NCBI GenBank assembly: GCA_965243545.1
Contig: OZ251573.1
Coordinates: 372,001-436,000 of the forward strand
Reading direction: 5' to 3'
Length of the DNA: 64,000 nt
Origin: CATQHW01 sp965243545
GTDB taxonomy: Bacteria > Spirochaetota > Spirochaetia > SZUA-6 > Bin103
Both the position numbers and the translations under genes were made by a program. Below the pieces are notes generated by a model. That model saw nothing but the letters and a program-made list of their open reading frames with translations, was not told the origin of the DNA and did no database searches. Below are positions 25,801 to 33,367 of the stretch, piece after piece. Numbering within the stretch: the first letter of the stretch is position 1; each line of letters begins with the position of its first letter.

Positions 25801-27436
25801 CGAGGACGTCGAGCTGCAGTCGTGGGAGCTCACGATAGCCGACGCCGCCGGCGACGCGGTGCGCACCTACGGCGGGGTGTCCGGCGCCATCTTTCCGGCG
25901 CGCGTTCCCTGGGACGGCGCCGACGACGACGGCCGGCGCGCGCCGGACGGGGAGTACGCGGCGACCTTCACGGCCGACTACGTCAAGGGCGACCGGGGCC
26001 GGGCGGCCGGCGCGCCGGTGGCGCTCGATACGGAGCCGCCGGCGGTGCGGGTCGGAGCGGCGTACCTGCTGTTCTCGCCGGACGGCGACGGGCGCCGCGA
26101 CACGGTCACGCTCACCCACGAGGCGACGCCCGGCGACCGGTGGGAGGCGACGATCACCGCCGACGCCGACGGCGCCGTGGTCGTGCGGCGGACGTGGGAA
26201 GCCGGCGGACCGCTGCCCGACCTGGCGTGGGACGGCCGCACCGACCAGGGCGTTGCGGCGCCGGACGGGACCTACACCTACCGGATTTCCAGCGTCGACG
26301 CCGGCGGCAACAGCGTCAGCGCCGTCCTGGAAGGCATCCGCATCGACACCGCCGCCATCACCACCGCCGCGCTCACGCCGGGCGGCGAGCACTTCTCACC
26401 CAACGGCGACGGGGCCGGGGACACGATCGACATCCGCATCGCCGCCACCACCGACGTGCTGATCGACCGCTGGGCGGTCTCCATACTCGACGGCATAGGC
26501 CGGCCGGTCCGCGTATTCGCCGGCGGCCGGGGCGCGGACCCGCTGCCGGAGGTGATCTCCTGGGACGGCGCCGACAGCGCCGGAGCCACCGTCCCGGACG
26601 GATTCTACCGCGCCACGCTGGCCGTCGAGTACGCGAAGGGCAACCTGAGCGAAGCGGCCGGCGACCCCTTCCTGGTCGACTCCTCGCCGCCGCACGCGGC
26701 GGTCCGCACCGAACTCGACACGCCGTCGCTGCCGTTCTCCCCCGACGACGACGGGGTGAACGATCATCTCATGATCTTTTTGGACGCTCGCGACGACGGC
26801 GGCGTCGCCGCCTGGGCGCTCGAGATCATCGACCCGCAGGGCGAGGTGTTCGCCGCCACCAGCGGCAGCGGCTCCCCGCCCGACTTCGGATGGGACGGCT
26901 TTTCCGTGGAGACCGGGGAGCTGGTCGAGGCGGCGGTCGAATACACGTTGCGGCTTGAAGTGACCGATCACGTCGGCAACCGGGCGACCGCCTCCGCGGT
27001 GGTGCCGATCGACATCCTGGTGCTGCGGGCCGGAGACCGTCTGCGCATCCGCGTGTCCGGCATCCACTTTGCGCCCGACACCGCCGATTACCAGCGGCTC
27101 GGCGACCCGGAAAAGACCGGCCGGAACCTGCGGACGCTCGACCGGCTTGCGGAGATTCTGGGCCGCTACGCCACCTATCACATCCTGCTTGAGGGGCACG
27201 CGGTCTCCGTGCACTGGGATGATGAGGAGCGCGGCCGCCGGGAGCAGGAGGAGGCGCTGGTGCCGCTGTCCGCCGCCCGCGCCGAGGCGGTGCGCGACGC
27301 GCTGGTCGAGCGCGGAATTCGCGCGGACCGGATCACGACCGCCGGGCTGGGCGGCGCGCATCCGGTCGTCCCGCACGGGGACGTGCGCAACCGCTGGAAG
27401 AACCGCCGCGTCGAGTTCTGGCTCATCCGGCAGTGA
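22820..27436 (+). CDS. Giant secreted FlgD-type Ig-repeat protein with C-terminal OmpA domain
   Basis: About 1538 residues. An arginine-rich n-region and hydrophobic core (LAPAALLLCAAGWAAA) form a signal peptide, possibly a loose lipobox (LLLC). Eleven repeats of FlgD/gliding-type Ig domains follow, each with a Ca-binding-like F-S-P-[ND]-x-D-G motif (for example FSPDGDGRRD) and a WDGR...DG.Y sequence. The C-terminal ~130 residues are an OmpA/MotB peptidoglycan-binding domain (ILLEGHA, LSAARAEAVRDALVERGI, NRRVEFW). It should sit at the outer membrane or periplasm, anchored to peptidoglycan, with a long adhesive or scaffold arm. ATG at 22820 or 22871 are both possible. An 18-bp tandem repeat codes an Ala/Ile/Glu linker at ~714-737. 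Confidence 0.85.
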   Translation: MPAPAAPNAPTRRPRRRMLRRPQRALRRLAPAALLLCAAGWAAALGGEEQPPPAVSVIADVTHLSPASSPGVRDTTNLVTAVEVQQAGGVVKAYRLVIDDERGRTVRTIAGGDGEPVPDFFGRVMIDVGLQERPSVETPASIPWDGRGDDGALVPDGIYRYVLSITDDYGNVGASEPRQIMVDNTPPAITVSPEYPVFSPDGDGKRDDLPVLQSGSSEVRWVGRFLDAAGNVVRTYRWTDGRPADFRWDGRDDDGARAPDGVYRYRISARDLAGNEAAVTVDDIRIDTAVRRIGIDLETPAFSPNDDGVQDEMRFPVTVNRPEGLVNWRAEVRGAGGRVMRTMTGPAPLPLRIRFDGRDDRGDVIPEADYTLVLSAFYENGSARFVETPPFRLDVTPPDAFVRLRYDRFSPNGDGVRDLLTATQEASGATAWLVTIADERGDPVWSRHLDDVNATIEWDGRDNRGRLVADGNYTYVLSARDGAGNEFSSRPLLFTIDTRETPVALRTGGTHFSPNGDGAQDTVEIAAELAITDTIESLQLEIVDTDGKVWLQDRSPAAAEPFEWTGLANDGRPFPDGEYTARLSVRYANGNSGQAEAGPIVIDTRFPTIEASTDDLLFSPDGDGNKDELLIAQTSSAEDRWEARFLDRDGAAVASASWQGAVADYRWDGMGDQGTRVADGVYVYEVTATDAAGNSISARLPGIEVDTRPTAAGIAAAEAIAAAEAIAAAEAIAAAGGIGAAGDGGVAEDGGIAAGGRTGDWASFSPNADGQRDVLFLTLSATPGVPVETWAVTVLDADDAPVRIFRGGYELPEGLPWDGRTTTGQPAPDGEYGAVFTVVYRKGDVVEARLAAPIVLDTVYPAFEVEAGYLLFSPDGDGRRDVIEITHAAGAEYEWHAELTAADGTVVHERTVRDAVPEDLIWDGTGRDGNVVADGEYRYRVRGADRAGNVTRGELPPIVVDTRPGEAWMEASAAGFSPNGDGVDDEIFYELRVTEDVELQSWELTIADAAGDAVRTYGGVSGAIFPARVPWDGADDDGRRAPDGEYAATFTADYVKGDRGRAAGAPVALDTEPPAVRVGAAYLLFSPDGDGRRDTVTLTHEATPGDRWEATITADADGAVVVRRTWEAGGPLPDLAWDGRTDQGVAAPDGTYTYRISSVDAGGNSVSAVLEGIRIDTAAITTAALTPGGEHFSPNGDGAGDTIDIRIAATTDVLIDRWAVSILDGIGRPVRVFAGGRGADPLPEVISWDGADSAGATVPDGFYRATLAVEYAKGNLSEAAGDPFLVDSSPPHAAVRTELDTPSLPFSPDDDGVNDHLMIFLDARDDGGVAAWALEIIDPQGEVFAATSGSGSPPDFGWDGFSVETGELVEAAVEYTLRLEVTDHVGNRATASAVVPIDILVLRAGDRLRIRVSGIHFAPDTADYQRLGDPEKTGRNLRTLDRLAEILGRYATYHILLEGHAVSVHWDDEERGRREQEEALVPLSAARAEAVRDALVERGIRADRITTAGLGGAHPVVPHGDVRNRWKNRRVEFWLIRQ
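24959..25030 (+). repeat. 18-bp minisatellite in the FlgD/OmpA gene
   Basis: Four in-frame copies of ATCGCCGCCGCGGAGGCC (the last slightly changed), coding an (I-A-A-A-E-A) linker between two Ig-like repeats. The unit is a multiple of three, so copy-number change would alter the linker length without breaking the frame. Confidence 0.9.
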
Positions 27437-27471
27437 CGGCCGTCCCGGCGCGGCTCCGCGGCGGCTGACGC

Positions 27472-29556
27472 TTACGCTTTGTCCAGGTAGCGTCCCAGCC
27501 GGCCGGCGGCGGCCCACAGGTCCTGCCGTTCGGTAAGCGCCCCGCGAAACAGGTCGCCGACGCGCTGCAGCCGCGCCGGCGCCGTGTCGATGGTGAACCG
27601 GTCCGGCGACAGATCGGCGTCGAGCTCGTCCCAGGAGAGCGGCGTGGAGACGGTCGCGCCGGCGACCGGCCGTACGGCGTAGGGCGGCGCCACGGTCCGT
27701 TCCCTGCGGTTCTGCCGGAAGTCGACGTACACGCGGCCGCCGCGCCGGGCCGCCGCCCGGCTGATCGTGGCGATCTCGCGGTGCTCGCGGACCACCAGGC
27801 GCGCCAGCCCTTCACAGAACATGTGCGTCTGGTCGTAGGTGTAGCCGCCGGTGATCGGCAGGTAGACGTGCATGCCCGACTTGCCGGAGGTCTTGAGGTA
27901 ACCGTTGATGCGGCACCCGCGCAGGATCTTCGCCAGCGTGCGCGCCACCCTCACCACCTTGCCGAACGACGCCTCCTTGGCGTCCAGGTCGATGACCGCC
28001 CAGTCCGGTACGTCCAGGTCGTCGACGGAGGAGAGCCAGGGATGGAAGTCGATGCTGCCCAGGTTGACCAGGTACAGCAGCGTGTCGCGGTCGCCGCACA
28101 CCACGTATTGCGATCCGCCGCCGTCGCGCGACGTGTCGACGGTCGGCACCCAGGAAGGCAGGTGCGGCACCTGCTTCTGATAGAACCCCTCGCCGTCTAT
28201 GCCGTCCGGATAGCGGAGCAGGTGAGCCGGGCGCGCCCGCAGGTACGGGAGCAGCCAGTCGGCGACCGTCAGGTAGTAATCGACCAGATCGCCCTTGGTG
28301 CGGCCATCGGCCGGCCAGTACACCTTGTTCAGGTTGGCCAGTCTGACGCGGCCGGCGCTGGCGGCCTTCCGTTGCCGGCGCAGCGCCTGGTCGATCGGCA
28401 GCTCCAGGGCGCCGTCGGCGGCCGTGACCGGCACGCGCGCCCATGCCTGGTCCGGGCCTGGCCGGTACCGGGAGTCGGCGCGCTTGGCCACCAGCGCCTG
28501 CAGCCCGGCCGCGGATGCGGCGGCGGCCAGGGCGGCGCCGTCGGCGGCGACGTGGTCGACGTACAGGACGCCGCCGCCGTCCGGCAGGAGCGAACGGAGC
28601 AGCGTCTTGCGCTCGGTCAGCGGCAGACCGCGCACGTCCCACTCTTCGTAGTAGAGGAGATCGAACGCATAGAACGCGACCGGACCGCTGCCGGCGCGCG
28701 GGCCCGGACCGTCGAGCGCGGCGCGCGACGGCCGCCCGCGGGAGTCGACCGCCACCAGCACGCCGTCGATCACGGCGCGCTCCGCCCGCAGCCGGCGCAG
28801 ACCGGCGCGGACGGCGTCGTATCGCGGCGCGTCCCAGGCATCGGCCGGCGACGGGTACGGATAGGCCCCTTCCCCGGAACAGACCGCCAGCGTGCGCCGG
28901 CCGGCGAACTCCATCTCGAACAGCCACTCGGCGTCGGAGAACGGCGCCCGGTAGCCGGCGGCGCGCATCGGCCGCGGCCGCTGCGGCGCCGGCGCCCGGC
29001 GGGCGCCGCGCAGATCGGCCTCCGGGAACGGGTCGTCGTGGCCGCGCGCGTAGCGGTCGCGCGCCTTGAACAGCAGCCAGTCGCTGCCGGCGGCGCGGGC
29101 GGTGCGCACCAAGTGCCACTCGCCGCGCAGCCGCCGGCCGTGCAGGGTGAACTTGATCTCCCCGGCGGCCAGCGCCGCCTCCGTACTCGGCGCGTGGCGT
29201 ATCCGGTAGGCGCCGCGGTCCCATATCTCCATGGCGCCGCCGCCGTATTGCCCCTTGGGGATCACGCCCCGGAAGTCCAGGTACGGCAGCGGATGGTCCT
29301 CGGTATGGACGGCCAGCCGCTTCCGGTCCGGGTCGTAGGAAAAGCCGCGCGGGACGGCAAAGCAGAGCAGTACGCCGCCCATCTCCAGGCGCAGGTCGTA
29401 GTGGAGCCGTTGCGCCTGGTGGCGGTGGACGACAAAGCGGAGCGCAGCCGCGCCGCCGTCCGCGCCGGCGTCGGGCTCGGGAGTGCGGCTGAAGTCGCGC
29501 TTGGCGCGGTACCGGTCGAGCGCCGGCCGGCCGTCCGGCGCGGCGGGGCCGCTCAC
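27472..29556 (-). CDS. ligD: LigD-type NHEJ protein: phosphoesterase and polymerase with degenerate ligase domain
   Basis: A 694-residue protein in the order phosphoesterase-ligase-polymerase. Residues ~38-165 are the 3'-phosphoesterase (FVVHRHQAQRLHYDLRLE, GVIPKGQYGGG). Residues ~196-380 correspond to the ATP-dependent ligase, but the nucleotidyl Lys motif reads EMEFAGRR (Glu216 for Lys), motif III reads VIDGVLVAVD (Val for Glu) and motif IV reads LQALVAK, and the OB-fold domain is missing. Residues ~400-694 are the primase-polymerase with the metal motif VIDLDAKE (D523, D525), KTSGKSGMHVYLP and VDFRQNRR. So end processing and fill-in should work but sealing should not. It overlaps the upstream small gene by ATGA. 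No Ku gene is seen here. Confidence 0.85.
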   Translation of the reverse strand: MSGPAAPDGRPALDRYRAKRDFSRTPEPDAGADGGAAALRFVVHRHQAQRLHYDLRLEMGGVLLCFAVPRGFSYDPDRKRLAVHTEDHPLPYLDFRGVIPKGQYGGGAMEIWDRGAYRIRHAPSTEAALAAGEIKFTLHGRRLRGEWHLVRTARAAGSDWLLFKARDRYARGHDDPFPEADLRGARRAPAPQRPRPMRAAGYRAPFSDAEWLFEMEFAGRRTLAVCSGEGAYPYPSPADAWDAPRYDAVRAGLRRLRAERAVIDGVLVAVDSRGRPSRAALDGPGPRAGSGPVAFYAFDLLYYEEWDVRGLPLTERKTLLRSLLPDGGGVLYVDHVAADGAALAAAASAAGLQALVAKRADSRYRPGPDQAWARVPVTAADGALELPIDQALRRQRKAASAGRVRLANLNKVYWPADGRTKGDLVDYYLTVADWLLPYLRARPAHLLRYPDGIDGEGFYQKQVPHLPSWVPTVDTSRDGGGSQYVVCGDRDTLLYLVNLGSIDFHPWLSSVDDLDVPDWAVIDLDAKEASFGKVVRVARTLAKILRGCRINGYLKTSGKSGMHVYLPITGGYTYDQTHMFCEGLARLVVREHREIATISRAAARRGGRVYVDFRQNRRERTVAPPYAVRPVAGATVSTPLSWDELDADLSPDRFTIDTAPARLQRVGDLFRGALTERQDLWAAAGRLGRYLDKA

Positions 29557-29888
29557 GCCGGCGGCCTGTCCGCCGCGCGCGCCCGGCCGGCCCCACGCCC
29601 CCGATCGGCCGCCGTGGTGCGGAGCTTGGCGCCGATCCGGCGGACGATCAGGCCGGCCAGCCCGGCCGCCGCCTGCGTGGCGTCACGGTTGGCCGCCGCA
29701 AGCCATCGGCGCGCCTGCGCCTCGTCCACGTCCAGGCGGTAGAGCGCCGCGATCAGGCGCGGCCGGTCGGTGCGGAGCAGCTCCGCCAACCGGCGCTGCA
29801 TGGCCGGGCCGCCGCCGTGGGCGGCCAGCTCCCGCAGGCCGGCCGCGCCGTCAGCTCCCGCCGGCAGGCCGTTGGCCATCAGCCTCAT
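29553..29888 (-). CDS. Small helical protein of unknown function upstream of ligD
   Basis: A 111-residue protein I do not recognise. The middle is predicted helical (MQRRLAELLRTDRPRLIAAL, LDVDEAQARRWLAAA) and the tail is arginine-rich. It starts 38 bp inside the end of the DsbD-like gene and its stop overlaps the ligD start (ATGA), which together argue that it is a real, translationally coupled gene. Confidence 0.5.
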   Translation of the reverse strand: MRLMANGLPAGADGAAGLRELAAHGGGPAMQRRLAELLRTDRPRLIAALYRLDVDEAQARRWLAAANRDATQAAAGLAGLIVRRIGAKLRTTAADRGRGAGRARAADRPPA

Positions 29889-30801
29889 CGGTCCGGGCCG
29901 CTTCCCGGACCGGCGCGTCGATGCTGAAGCCGCGTGTCGACCGGTCCGTGGTGACCGCCACCACGCCGCTCAGACGGCCGGAGGCGTTGCCGTCAGCCGC
30001 CTGCACGCGCACCTCGACGGCGCCGTTGGCGGTCACCGCGTGCTCCTGTTCGGCCGCGTGCATGATGGCGCCGGCCGCGTGCGGAAAGAACCAGACTTGG
30101 CGCGCGTCCCCGGCTTCGGCCAAGGGAGCGGTGATGGTCAACCGCCGGCCGCGCCGCTCCACGCGCGCGCCGTCGACCGGACGGGGAATGCGCGCGCGCC
30201 AACGGTCGAACAGCGGCAGCGGCGGCCCGCCGCCGGCCGCCGCGTCCCCGGACTCCGCGCCGCCCGGCGCGGGGCCGCCATCGCCCGGCGCCGCGTCCGG
30301 TTGCGGCCGCACGCGCACGGTGAGGCGGAGGCTCGCCTCACCCGGTATGCAGACGTCGGCGCACACTAGCCACAGCGCGTCGGCGGCGAGTTCGACCCGG
30401 CCGCGTCCGGCGTCGGCCGGCGGCGTGATCACCACCGGCAGCAGCACCTCGCCGGCGTACCCGTAGTTCATCAGCGTTCCGTACGGCATGCGCTCCGGAG
30501 TCGGCCACTGCACGGGTGAGGCGGTCCAGCCGGCCGGCAGCCGCCAATCGATGCGGGCGGCGGCTCCCGAATCGCCGGGGTTGCGCCAGTAGGTGTGCCA
30601 GCCGTCGTCCAGGGTTTGCAGCAGCCCCGCCCAGAACGGACGGCCCGGCGTGACGGTGGCCTGCTCGCTCACCAAGCGGACGCGGACGTGATCGCCTTCG
30701 ATCTCCGCTCCGCCGGCGCCGCAAGCGGCCAGCAGCGCGGCCGGCAACACCGCCGCCGCCAAGCGGAGCCGCGGTGACCAATCGCCGCGCCGCGGCTTCA
30801 C
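29851..30801 (-). CDS. DsbD N-terminal-like periplasmic lipoprotein
   Basis: A 316-residue predicted lipoprotein (LLAAC lipobox after a hydrophobic segment). It resembles the N-terminal sensor domain of thiol:disulfide interchange proteins DsbD/ScsB: DDGWHTYWRNPGDSG, MPYGTLMNYGYAGEVLLPV, and the redox Cys pair in WLVCADVCIPGEA. The membrane and thioredoxin domains of DsbD are absent, so it would act with a separate partner. It begins with GTG 10 bp after rpsR ends, and is followed by the small gene and ligD. Role in periplasmic disulfide reduction is inferred. Confidence 0.75.
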   Translation of the reverse strand: MKPRRGDWSPRLRLAAAVLPAALLAACGAGGAEIEGDHVRVRLVSEQATVTPGRPFWAGLLQTLDDGWHTYWRNPGDSGAAARIDWRLPAGWTASPVQWPTPERMPYGTLMNYGYAGEVLLPVVITPPADAGRGRVELAADALWLVCADVCIPGEASLRLTVRVRPQPDAAPGDGGPAPGGAESGDAAAGGGPPLPLFDRWRARIPRPVDGARVERRGRRLTITAPLAEAGDARQVWFFPHAAGAIMHAAEQEHAVTANGAVEVRVQAADGNASGRLSGVVAVTTDRSTRGFSIDAPVREAARTDEADGQRPAGGS

Positions 30802-30811
30802 GCCGACGCTG

Positions 30812-31231
30812 TCAGCCGCCTTCGCCCGGTTTGCCCTGGCGCTTGTAGGGGAGCAGCGCCAGCACGCGAGCCAGCTTGATCTGCCGCGCCAGGCGGCGCT
30901 GGTTCTTGGCCGAGGTGCCGGTCACCCGGCGCGGCAGGATCTTGCCGCTCTGGGTGATGAACCGCTCCAGAATCTCCGGCTTGCGATAGGTGATGTCGAG
31001 GTTCTTGGTCCGGTCGACCTTGCGGCGGTAGTACGGCCGCCGCCGCCCGCCGGGACCGGCCGGCCCGCCGCGCCCTGGGGAATCGCTACGGCCGGGGGAG
31101 TCGCCCCTTCCGGGCGAATCGCCGCGGCCGGGCGAATCGCCGCCGCCCCCTTCGCGCGGGGCATACGGCCCGGACGGGCGGTCCGAGTGCTCACGCGGCG
31201 CGGGCGGCGAGCTCGGGATGGTGTCTGACAA
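30812..31231 (-). CDS. rpsR: 30S ribosomal protein S18 with repeat-rich N-terminal extension
   Basis: A 139-residue protein whose last ~75 residues are S18 (YRRKVDRTKNLDITYRKPE, FITQSGKILPRRVTG, QRRLARQIKLARVLALLPY). S18 binds S6 and 16S rRNA in the small-subunit platform and is usually 70-90 residues. Here about 60 extra residues precede it, with a run of G-R-G/S-D-S-P repeats (18-bp DNA repeat). The TTG start at 31231 is fixed by AGGAGG with a 6-bp spacing. It is not next to rpsF or rplI as in the usual operon; prs lies upstream and the DsbD-like gene downstream. Confidence 0.9.
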   Translation of the reverse strand: MSDTIPSSPPAPREHSDRPSGPYAPREGGGGDSPGRGDSPGRGDSPGRSDSPGRGGPAGPGGRRRPYYRRKVDRTKNLDITYRKPEILERFITQSGKILPRRVTGTSAKNQRRLARQIKLARVLALLPYKRQGKPGEGG

Positions 31232-31301
31232 ACGTATCCTCCTAGGGCGTAATGATGGCGTAACCGCGGGCGGCGCGGCAACCCGCGCGGGGGCGGTCCG
31301 G

Positions 31302-32267
31302 TCACACCGGAAACAGCAGGTTCTGCTGGCTGAACACCTCGCTCACCGAACGCCGTTCGTGGATGCGCAGGATGGCGCTGGCCAGCAGCGGCGCTATGGA
31401 GATCACCTTGACCAGACCGCCGGCGCGGCGTTCCTCCGGCACCGGGATGGTGTTGGTGACCAGCACCTCATCGATCGACGGCCGGGTCAGCAGCTCCGGC
31501 GCCTGCCCGGTCAGCACCGGGTGGGTGACCGAGATGATGGCCGGCTGCGCGCCGTGCTCCATCAGCGTGTCGGCCTGCTGGTGTATCGACCCGGAGGCGA
31601 TCAGGTCGTCGATGATGATCGGTTTCTTCCCCTCGATGTCGCCGACCACCGCCTCCACCGCCAGCTTGGAGCCGCCCACGCCGTGCCGCCGCTTGTGCAT
31701 CAACACCATCGGCAGGCCCAGAATGTCCGTGTACTTCTCCGCCAGCTTGGCGCGGCCGACGTCCGGGGCGACGATCACGGCGTCGGACAGGTCGCGCTGC
31801 CGCAGGTGGTTGGCCAGCGTGGTGACCGCGGTGAGATGATCCGACACCTTGTTGAAGAATCCCTGTATCTGCGGCGCGTGCAGATCGACGGAGACAATGC
31901 GGTCGGCGCCCGCGTTGGCCAGCAGGTCGGCGACCAGCCGCGCGCTGAGCGGTTCCCGGCCGGTCGACTTGTGGTCCTGGCGGCCGTAGCCGTAGTAGGG
32001 GACCACGGCGGTGATCTGGTCGGCCGACGCCCGCCGCATCGCGTCGACGATGATCAGCAGCTCCATCAGCGTCTCGTTCACCGGGCGGCAGGTCGGCTGC
32101 ACCAGGTAGATCTCCGCGCCGCGGACGCTCTCTTCGATCTGCACGTGCGTCTCGCTGTCGTTGAGGGACTTGATGCTGATCTGGCCCAGGTCGACGCCCA
32201 GGATCTGCGCGATCTCGACGGCCAGCCCCGGATTGGCGCGGCCGGAAAACAGACGGAGCGTGCTCAT
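31302..32267 (-). CDS. prs: Ribose-phosphate pyrophosphokinase
   Basis: A 321-residue PRPP synthetase. It makes phosphoribosyl pyrophosphate from ribose-5-phosphate and ATP for nucleotide, His and Trp synthesis. The flexible loop and ATP site are present (VVPYYGYGRQDHKSTGREP), the DLH motif (VSVDLHAPQIQGFF) and the PRPP-binding loop IIIDDLIASGSI. ATG at 32267 gives the standard N-terminus (TLRLFSGRANPGLA); an ATG at 32318 is also in frame. Neither has a strong ribosome-binding site. It lies in a long minus-strand run upstream of rpsR. Confidence 0.92.
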   Translation of the reverse strand: MSTLRLFSGRANPGLAVEIAQILGVDLGQISIKSLNDSETHVQIEESVRGAEIYLVQPTCRPVNETLMELLIIVDAMRRASADQITAVVPYYGYGRQDHKSTGREPLSARLVADLLANAGADRIVSVDLHAPQIQGFFNKVSDHLTAVTTLANHLRQRDLSDAVIVAPDVGRAKLAEKYTDILGLPMVLMHKRRHGVGGSKLAVEAVVGDIEGKKPIIIDDLIASGSIHQQADTLMEHGAQPAIISVTHPVLTGQAPELLTRPSIDEVLVTNTIPVPEERRAGGLVKVISIAPLLASAILRIHERRSVSEVFSQQNLLFPV

Positions 32268-32374
32268 GGAACGGGTGCCGGTCCGGGGCATTTCGGGGGA
32301 AAGAATCAGGTTATCCATCGGTCTGTCCAGGTATCAAGGATCGGGGGATCGGCCGGTTCGCTGGCGCCGGCCGC

Positions 32375-33367
32375 TCAGGCGCCCGGCGCCAGCGGCGGCG
32401 GCAGGTCCTTCATGGTCGTCAGTCCCGGCGCCGCCGCCGCCACGCGCGGGATGGCGTTGACGACGACCGCCGCCGTCCCCAGGTCGCCGTGCACGCCGCC
32501 GTCGATGCGGACCTCCACCGGCGGCGCGCCGTCGATCGACACCGCGTCCCAGGATTCGCCCAACCCGACCGCGGCGCGGAAATCCAGCGTGATCACCTGC
32601 CGTCCGGCCGCCGTGCCGGCGCCGGTCTGGTGAACGCCCGCCACCTGTCCGGCCGCCACCGTCACGCGGCCGGTGTCGACGCCGCGCGCGGCCATGATCG
32701 GTTCTATCGTCTCGGTAAAGGCGTCGAGCCGCCAGCCCATGCCGGCGGCGATCATGGCGGCCGACTCGGCCAGCCCGACGTGGCGTATATCCCCGTCCGC
32801 CGCGCGCCGGCGGAACTCGGCTTCGTCGAGCCCGGCGCCGATCTTGCGCTGAAACGGACCGCGCCGGTCGCTCGCGTCCTGCACGCGGGTGGCGCGGATG
32901 GCGCGCACCGTCTGGCACGGGGCGGTCATGTACAGCGGCCACGCGTCCATCACGAAGCCGGGGTTGATGCCGGCGCCGAGCAGCGTGATGCCGGCGCCGA
33001 CCGCCAGGTCGTGCAGTTCCCCGGCCACGGCGGCGTTGGCGCCGGCCGGAAAGGCGAGTTCCTCGCAGGTCGAAACCACGTCGACGCCGGCGCGCAGCAG
33101 CGAACGGAGCTGCGGCGCCACCGCCTGCAGGCCGGAGCCGGTGGCGTGCACCGCCAACGCCGGCGCCGCGCCGTCCGGCAGACCATCCCACGAGCCGACG
33201 ATGGCCGCCCCCACGGGCGCGCCGCCATCGATCTGTCCGACGTCGCGGCCGTGCAGCGCGGGATCGACGTCGACGCCGGCCACCACCCGCAGGCCGGCGC
33301 GGCCGGCCGCCAGCCGCGCTATGCGGCGGCCGATCGGCCCGCAACCGAACTGGACGACGCGGATCAC
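32375..33367 (-). CDS. DapB-like NAD(P)-dependent dehydrogenase (diaminopentanoate dehydrogenase-like)
   Basis: A 330-residue oxidoreductase with an N-terminal Rossmann fold (VVQFGCGPIGRRIARL) and a C-terminal domain typical of proteins annotated as dihydrodipicolinate reductase-like or 2,4-diaminopentanoate dehydrogenase: ELAFPAG, GAGINPGFVMDAWPL, RVQDASDRRGPFQRKIGAG. It is not the biosynthetic DapB. The GTG at 33367 overlaps the stop of the upstream Gfo/Idh gene (GTGA). It is the last of four coupled genes, so it probably works on the same amine or sugar-derived substrate as its neighbours. Confidence 0.78.
   Translation of the reverse strand: MIRVVQFGCGPIGRRIARLAAGRAGLRVVAGVDVDPALHGRDVGQIDGGAPVGAAIVGSWDGLPDGAAPALAVHATGSGLQAVAPQLRSLLRAGVDVVSTCEELAFPAGANAAVAGELHDLAVGAGITLLGAGINPGFVMDAWPLYMTAPCQTVRAIRATRVQDASDRRGPFQRKIGAGLDEAEFRRRAADGDIRHVGLAESAAMIAAGMGWRLDAFTETIEPIMAARGVDTGRVTVAAGQVAGVHQTGAGTAAGRQVITLDFRAAVGLGESWDAVSIDGAPPVEVRIDGGVHGDLGTAAVVVNAIPRVAAAAPGLTTMKDLPPPLAPGA

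Noticed and set aside
23024..26392. 1122-codon open frame on the minus strand
   Set aside because: It is the antisense of the FlgD/OmpA repeats; high GC and repetitive D/G codons keep it open. No domain is recognisable.
31232..31301. Possible structured leader or S18 autoregulatory site between prs and rpsR
   Set aside because: There is GC-rich partial inverted symmetry (GCGGGCGGC.../...CCCGCG), but no known S18 leader motif could be matched.
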